This document shows positions 60,430 to 64,000 of a stretch of 64,000 nucleotides of DNA, one piece after another. The position numbers and the translations under genes were made by a program. The DNA is from Clostridium_AW malenominatum (lineage in GTDB: Bacteria > Bacillota > Clostridia > Clostridiales > Clostridiaceae), in NCBI RefSeq assembly GCF_039521365.1, contig NZ_BAAACF010000001.1, positions 1,364,001 through 1,428,000 of the forward strand. The letters are read 5' to 3'. Under the pieces are notes generated by a model. It was not told the origin of the DNA. It did not search any database and worked only from the letters and a program-made list of their open reading frames with translations. Numbering within the stretch: position 1 is the stretch's first letter; each line of letters opens with the position of its first letter.

Positions 60430-60456
60430 CACTCCAGTTACTGGAGACTTTATAAT
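60426..60456 (+). promoter_or_regulatory. MerR-type promoter with 19-bp spacer (copy B)
   Basis: TTGACA (60426-60431), 19 bp, TATAAT (60451-60456). The spacer dyad CTCCAGTTACTGGAG is a perfect 15-bp palindrome, one base better than in copy A. The site is conserved although its own regulator gene is broken. Confidence 0.85.
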
Positions 60457-60567
60457 GTCTAATAAAGATAATTGAAGATAATAAATTAATATAAACAATA
60501 GCAAGTTTTAATTTATTTATCTGCAAATATTGTACTAGGATATAATTATATTTTGAGGAGGATAATT

Positions 60568-61266
60568 ATGAAGTTCATTGTATCGAAAGAAGTTTTTGAA
60601 ACAATACATAACGTATGCTTTGGTATTGTGGTAGCAAAAGGGCTTAATAATGAAGATAATATAGAAGTAACTAAACTTTTGAAAAATAGTATAGAATTAA
60701 ATGAAAAAAGATTTCAAGATAAAAAAGTAAAAGAAGTAGAAGAAATAGTGTATTATAGAGACTCATTTATGAAATTTGGTATTAATCCCAATAAATTCAT
60801 GAGTTCTATTGAAGCAATAATTACAAGAGTAGCAAAAAATAAAGGGCTACCCAATATAAACTCAATTGTGGACATAGGAAATGCAGTTTCGTTAAAATAT
60901 CTTGTTCCATTAGGAGCTCATGATATAGACGCTGCTGGAGGAGATATTTGCATTAGATTTTCAAAAGAAGGAGATATATTTATTCCCTTTGGAGGAAATG
61001 AGGTGGAATGTTTAGAAGAGGGTGAACTTATTTACTCTGTAGGTAATAAAGTAAAAACAAGAAGATGGATATGGAGGCAAAGTGAAGAAGGGAAAATTAC
61101 TAAAGAAAGCAAAAATATATTTTTTCCTATAGATGGATTTAAAGATAAAAACTATAATAATGTAATTAGTGCAAGAGACGAGTTGGCTGAACAATTAAAA
61201 AAGAATTTTAATTGTGAAATAAAAGTAGGATTTGTGGATATAAATAATACTGAATTTGAACTTTAA
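60568..61266 (+). CDS. Free-standing B3/4 domain protein (copy B)
   Basis: A 232-aa close paralogue of the copy A protein (12 differences by my count, scattered and mostly in the N-terminal half). The frame and start (ATG 60568 after TGAGGAGGA) are intact, which suggests it is still under selection although its adjacent regulator is broken. The intact MerR of copy A could act on this promoter in trans. Confidence 0.85.
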   Translation: MKFIVSKEVFETIHNVCFGIVVAKGLNNEDNIEVTKLLKNSIELNEKRFQDKKVKEVEEIVYYRDSFMKFGINPNKFMSSIEAIITRVAKNKGLPNINSIVDIGNAVSLKYLVPLGAHDIDAAGGDICIRFSKEGDIFIPFGGNEVECLEEGELIYSVGNKVKTRRWIWRQSEEGKITKESKNIFFPIDGFKDKNYNNVISARDELAEQLKKNFNCEIKVGFVDINNTEFEL

Positions 61267-61317
61267 ATGATAAGCGTAAATGTAAAATAATTAAATATAA
61301 ATATATTTATAGATACA

Positions 61318-61358
61318 AAATCCCTATAGATGATATTGTTCATCTGTAGGGATTTTTT
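61318..61358 (+). terminator. Terminator after the copy B B3/4 gene
   Basis: AAATCCCTATAGATG (61318-61332) pairs with CATCTGTAGGGATTT (61341-61355), one G-U pair, followed by a T run. The following 195 bp before the next gene hold no feature I can support. Confidence 0.88.
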
Positions 61359-61553
61359 ACGTAAGGAGAAATGCATATGTTATTAGAAGTTTTAAATATA
61401 AAAATTAGGCCTTTTTTAAGATCTTCATTTATCTAAAAAACATAATGAATTGATTAGGATTATATGGTATTATTACTAATAATTGAGTCAGAATCTTTTA
61501 TAAAGGCGTTTTGAAGATAATTCATAGCTTACAAAGGAGGAGAAAGATGTAAA

Positions 61554-62312
61554 ATGAATATCATTACAGTTAATAATGAAAATATTCAGAAAGAACATAT
61601 ATGTTGTGCCATCTCAGATAAAAAAGGGGAATGCCAGGTATCATCAAAAAAAGCATGGTTGAAAGAAAGATTTTCAGATGGTCTTGTTTTTAAGAAAGGC
61701 GATGTAAGAGGTAAGGTTTTTATTGAATACATTCCTGCTGAAAAAGCATGGTGTCCAATTAATGCAGATGGATATATGTTTATTAACTGCTTGTGGGTAT
61801 CGGGACAATACAAAGGTCAGGGGATTTCTAATCAATTGTTAGAAGAATGTATTTTCGACAGTAAGCAGAAAGACAAAAAGGGACTGGTTATTCTGTCTGC
61901 AAAGAAAAAAATACCTTATTTGTCGGACCAAAAATATCTAGAATATAAAGGGTTTCTACTTGCGGACACAGCAGAGCCATACTACCACCTGATGTATCTG
62001 CCTTTTAGTAAAACTGCTGAAAAGCCTAGTTTTAAACCTTGTATGAAATCAGGAAAGATAAGCGAAAAAGGATTTGTATTATATTATTGCAATCAATGTC
62101 CTTTTACTGCAAAATACGTTCCTATGCTTGAGGAAGTAGCTAAAAATCGAAATGTACCGCTTAAAGTAATAAAGTTTGAAACGACAGAGCAAGCTCAAAA
62201 TGCACCTGCTCCATTTGCTTCATACAGTTTATTTTATAATGGTGATTTTATCACAAATGACATTTTATCTGATAAGAAATTTGAAAAACTTCTTGAAGAA
62301 AAAGGTTTATAG
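61554..62312 (+). CDS. GNAT acetyltransferase fused to a YoaP-like domain
   Basis: A 252-aa two-domain protein. Residues 1 to about 150 form a GNAT-like domain (FINCLWVSGQYKGQGISNQLLEECI with the acetyl-CoA loop, then YLEYKGFLLAD). The C-terminal part is a YoaP-type thioredoxin-fold-like domain (VLYYCNQCPFTAKYVPMLEEVA). CNQC could be a redox or ligand-binding pair. A fragment of a second copy lies at 57061-57162. AAAGGAGG is 13 bp before the ATG. Function unknown. Confidence 0.82.
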   Translation: MNIITVNNENIQKEHICCAISDKKGECQVSSKKAWLKERFSDGLVFKKGDVRGKVFIEYIPAEKAWCPINADGYMFINCLWVSGQYKGQGISNQLLEECIFDSKQKDKKGLVILSAKKKIPYLSDQKYLEYKGFLLADTAEPYYHLMYLPFSKTAEKPSFKPCMKSGKISEKGFVLYYCNQCPFTAKYVPMLEEVAKNRNVPLKVIKFETTEQAQNAPAPFASYSLFYNGDFITNDILSDKKFEKLLEEKGL

Positions 62313-62385
62313 AAAGAAAGGGAATATAATTTGTGTAAAGAATACTTATACAGAATAATTTAGATATTTATAGGAGAACTATCTT

Positions 62386-63174
62386 ATGAAAGCAGAGTTG
62401 TATGAAAGAATACTGGGAACCGAACTGAAATATGTGAAATGTTTTTCGGATTATATTGAAGAACAGAAGATTATAAGATTTAAAGATAGTAAACTGGTTG
62501 ATATGTACATGCATAATTTCATTTTTTTGAAAGAATTAATGGAGAAGGATGAATTAAGGATTTTTACTGAAAAGAAACTTAAAGAAGTGCAGAGAGAAGA
62601 TAAGAAATATCTGCATATCATGATGGATTATGGTATAAAACCTCATGATTTAAAGAGTGTGATTCCTAAGCCTGAGATTACAGAATACTGCTTTATGGCT
62701 GCTACACCGAAAGATTTAAAAAAATTGAAGATAAAGGATGACTGCTTTGTTTTAAAGGCAGATACTCTTGAAATACTCAATGATGGAAACCTAGTAGATA
62801 TACAAGCTAATAAATCTGCTATGGGAGAAGAGTTTGCTAGAAAAAGAATCAAAAGGAAGAGTGAAGTGTACAAGAATAATCCTAATTTGAATCTTTATGT
62901 ATGTTACAAAGGAAAGAAGCCTATAGGTAAATGCGAACTTTTCATAGAAGATGGCATTGCCAAGATTGAAGACTTTGATATAACTAAGGAATATCAAAAG
63001 CAAGGCTATGGCACTTCCATGCTACGGAAGTTGCTAGAGGAATCTTTGTGCGCAGACGTAGATATATTATACTTAATAACAGATTATTTGGATAGTGCCA
63101 AGGATATGTACAAAAAATGTGGATTCTCCATATGGGGTATTAAAACATCAATCTTATTCAAGGTATTATTTTAA
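62386..63174 (+). CDS. GNAT family N-acetyltransferase with N-terminal extension
   Basis: A 262-aa protein. The C-terminal 120 residues are a GNAT domain (YVCYKGKKPIGKCELFIEDGIAKIEDFDITKEYQKQGYGTSMLRKLLEES), ending in DSAKDMYKKCGF. The N-terminal half is a less conserved domain seen in clostridial GNAT proteins. Substrate unknown. It lies 73 bp after the YoaP-like gene. Confidence 0.8.
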   Translation: MKAELYERILGTELKYVKCFSDYIEEQKIIRFKDSKLVDMYMHNFIFLKELMEKDELRIFTEKKLKEVQREDKKYLHIMMDYGIKPHDLKSVIPKPEITEYCFMAATPKDLKKLKIKDDCFVLKADTLEILNDGNLVDIQANKSAMGEEFARKRIKRKSEVYKNNPNLNLYVCYKGKKPIGKCELFIEDGIAKIEDFDITKEYQKQGYGTSMLRKLLEESLCADVDILYLITDYLDSAKDMYKKCGFSIWGIKTSILFKVLF

Positions 63175-63285
63175 GAGCAAAGAGAATTGATTGATAAGCC
63201 AGAGCATGAACAAGCCACAAATATAATTAGAGAGGTATTAAAGGAAATAAGTTATTTATATAATGTGAATTTGAAAGGAGAAATC

Positions 63286-63678
63286 ATGGAAGAAGATAAA
63301 AATGTGTTTAAATCAATTGATGAATATATTTTGCAGTTTTCTCCTGAGGTTCAGGAAAAGCTTCAATCACTAAGAAATGTTATAAAAGAGTCTGCTCCAG
63401 ACGCAGAAGAAAAGATGAGCTGGCAAATGCCAACCTTTGCTTTGTACGGAAATCTAGTGCATTTCGCTGCTCATAAAAAGCATATCGGATTTTATCCTGG
63501 GCCCAGCGGAATTGACACATTCAAGCTTAAATTATCGGAGTATAAATGGTCAAAAGGAGCCGTGCAATTTCCAATAGAAAAGCCGCTGCCTTATGAACTA
63601 ATAGGTGAGATAGTTAGATTCAGAGTTGCCGAAAACATAAAGGAAGCAGAAAGCAAACTCAAAAAGAGAAAAAAGTAA
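63286..63678 (+). CDS. DUF1801 (YdhG-like) family protein
   Basis: A 130-aa protein of the DUF1801 family: SIDEYILQFSPEVQEKLQSLRNVIKESAPDAEEKMSWQMPTFALYGNLVHFAAHKKHIGFYPGPSGI is characteristic. I start at MEEDKNVFKS (63286), after AAAGGAG. The frame is open for 33 more codons upstream (from 63187), but that part does not resemble the family. Relatives include putative iron-chaperone-like proteins; function unproved. Confidence 0.85.
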   Translation: MEEDKNVFKSIDEYILQFSPEVQEKLQSLRNVIKESAPDAEEKMSWQMPTFALYGNLVHFAAHKKHIGFYPGPSGIDTFKLKLSEYKWSKGAVQFPIEKPLPYELIGEIVRFRVAENIKEAESKLKKRKK

Positions 63679-63846
63679 CTTCTCATTATTTATATTGAAC
63701 GTCACAACAATAAAAATAATAATTTGTATTTTGAGATGGTAAATATCTTAAAATCCCATGATAAATGATAAATATAGAAAATGTTACTTTATATAATAAG
63801 CTTTAAAAGTAGTATATAATTTAACTTTAGAAAGGAGTACTTAAGC

Positions 63847-64000
63847 GTGAATATAACTATCAGGCAGGAGACGGAAAGAGATTATAAATTATCGGAGTAT
63901 ATTATAGAAAAAGCCTTTGAAAATGCTGAATATAGTGATCGTAAGGAGCAGTTCTTAGTTGAGAGACTGAGAAAAAGTAATGCATTCGTACCAGAACTTT
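63847..64000 (+). CDS. GNAT family N-acetyltransferase, N-terminal part (runs off the window)
   Basis: A GTG start at 63847, with AAAGGAG upstream, opens a frame that continues to the end of the window (51 codons). ITIRQETERDYKLSEYIIEKAF and LVERLRKSNAFVPEL resemble the start of YhbS-like acetyltransferases. Only the N-terminus is seen, so the family call is moderate. Confidence 0.7.
   Translation, partial: MNITIRQETERDYKLSEYIIEKAFENAEYSDRKEQFLVERLRKSNAFVPEL

Larger units (their letters stand above)
59540..61285 (+). repeat. Copy B of the 1.7-kb direct duplication
   Basis: The partner of 55330-57055, 4.2 kb downstream in the same orientation. It contains a merR pseudogene, the MerR-type promoter and an intact B3/4 gene. 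Similarity ends 19 bp after the B3/4 stop codon. Confidence 0.93.

Noticed and set aside
61379..61438. 19-codon frame with AAGGAG upstream, after the second B3/4 terminator
   Set aside because: The ribosome binding site is good but the product is tiny with no known relative. It may be the start of a decayed gene; not enough support.
63187..63285. N-terminal extension of the DUF1801 protein
   Set aside because: The internal ATG at 63286 has AAAGGAG and begins the family domain; the upstream 33 codons lack a ribosome binding site and do not match the family. They could be a gene remnant.
1..64000. CRISPR array, insertion sequence, prophage or rRNA genes
   Set aside because: No regularly spaced repeats, transposase, integrase or rRNA sequence was seen; the only long repeat is the merR-B3/4 duplication.

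Overview
The window is a continuous stretch of low-GC, AT-rich chromosome from a spore-forming Firmicute, most likely a Clostridium or close relative. The evidence is the codon use, strong AGGAGG-type ribosome binding sites with ATG/GTG/TTG starts, SpoIVA, T-box regulation, a CIRCE element, a BlaI/M56 pair and an archaeal-type aspartyl-tRNA synthetase of the kind known in clostridia. I cannot name a species. I see no CRISPR array, transposase, prophage or replication origin.

Layout. 0-7.1 kb: the tail of nrdR, then a complete phosphate regulon (phoP-phoR, then pstS-pstC-pstA-pstB-phoU). 7.2-12.5 kb: a housekeeping operon (DUF512 radical-SAM-like protein, der, gpsA) followed by the sporulation ATPase gene spoIVA. 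12.6-15.1 kb: a tRNA-Pro(GGG) gene with promoter and terminator, then on the minus strand a TtcA-family tRNA thiolase and an ECF sigma/anti-sigma pair. 15.2-19.0 kb: a ferrous-iron locus, with a DtxR-family repressor divergent from feoA-feoA-feoB-small Cys-rich protein-DUF2325; palindromic operators cover the promoter and recur in front of feoB. 19-23 kb: an acetyltransferase, a membrane protein, two tandem LysM/YkuD proteins (one lacking the catalytic Cys) and a formate/nitrite channel. 23-32 kb: a TetR-linked Old Yellow Enzyme-type reductase, a glutaredoxin-thioredoxin reductase pair, a BlaI-M56 sensor pair and a neurotransmitter:sodium-type symporter with a small downstream gene. 32-38 kb: DbpA helicase and a sugar ABC transporter without its own ATPase, followed by a LacI regulator. 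38-44 kb: a CoA-transferase-like gene and an NAD salvage operon headed by an NrtR-type regulator with a matching palindrome at its promoter. 44-52 kb: a transglutaminase/AraC pair, htpG under a CIRCE element, a ROK-kinase relic, and small enzyme and regulator genes.

52-64 kb looks like accessory DNA: five intact or partial GNAT-type acetyltransferase genes, a methyltransferase, an ApbA-like reductase, and a 1.7-kb direct duplication. Each copy holds a MerR regulator, a MerR-type promoter with a 19-bp spacer lying across the end of merR, and a free-standing B3/4 (PheRS editing-like) protein. Copy 2 has a nonsense mutation in merR. Copy 1 ends in a relic of the YoaP-like gene that is intact after copy 2. 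Between the copies lies an aspartyl-tRNA synthetase gene preceded by a long T-box leader with two successive T-box/terminator modules, the second apparently without Stem I.

The points most worth a second look are the MerR-B3/4 duplication with its operator, the double T-box with an overlapping GAAAAC specifier, the NAD operon that mixes amidated and deamidated salvage enzymes, the degenerate YkuD paralogue, the palindromes of the feo locus, and a possible leader-peptide attenuator in front of an acetyltransferase gene.
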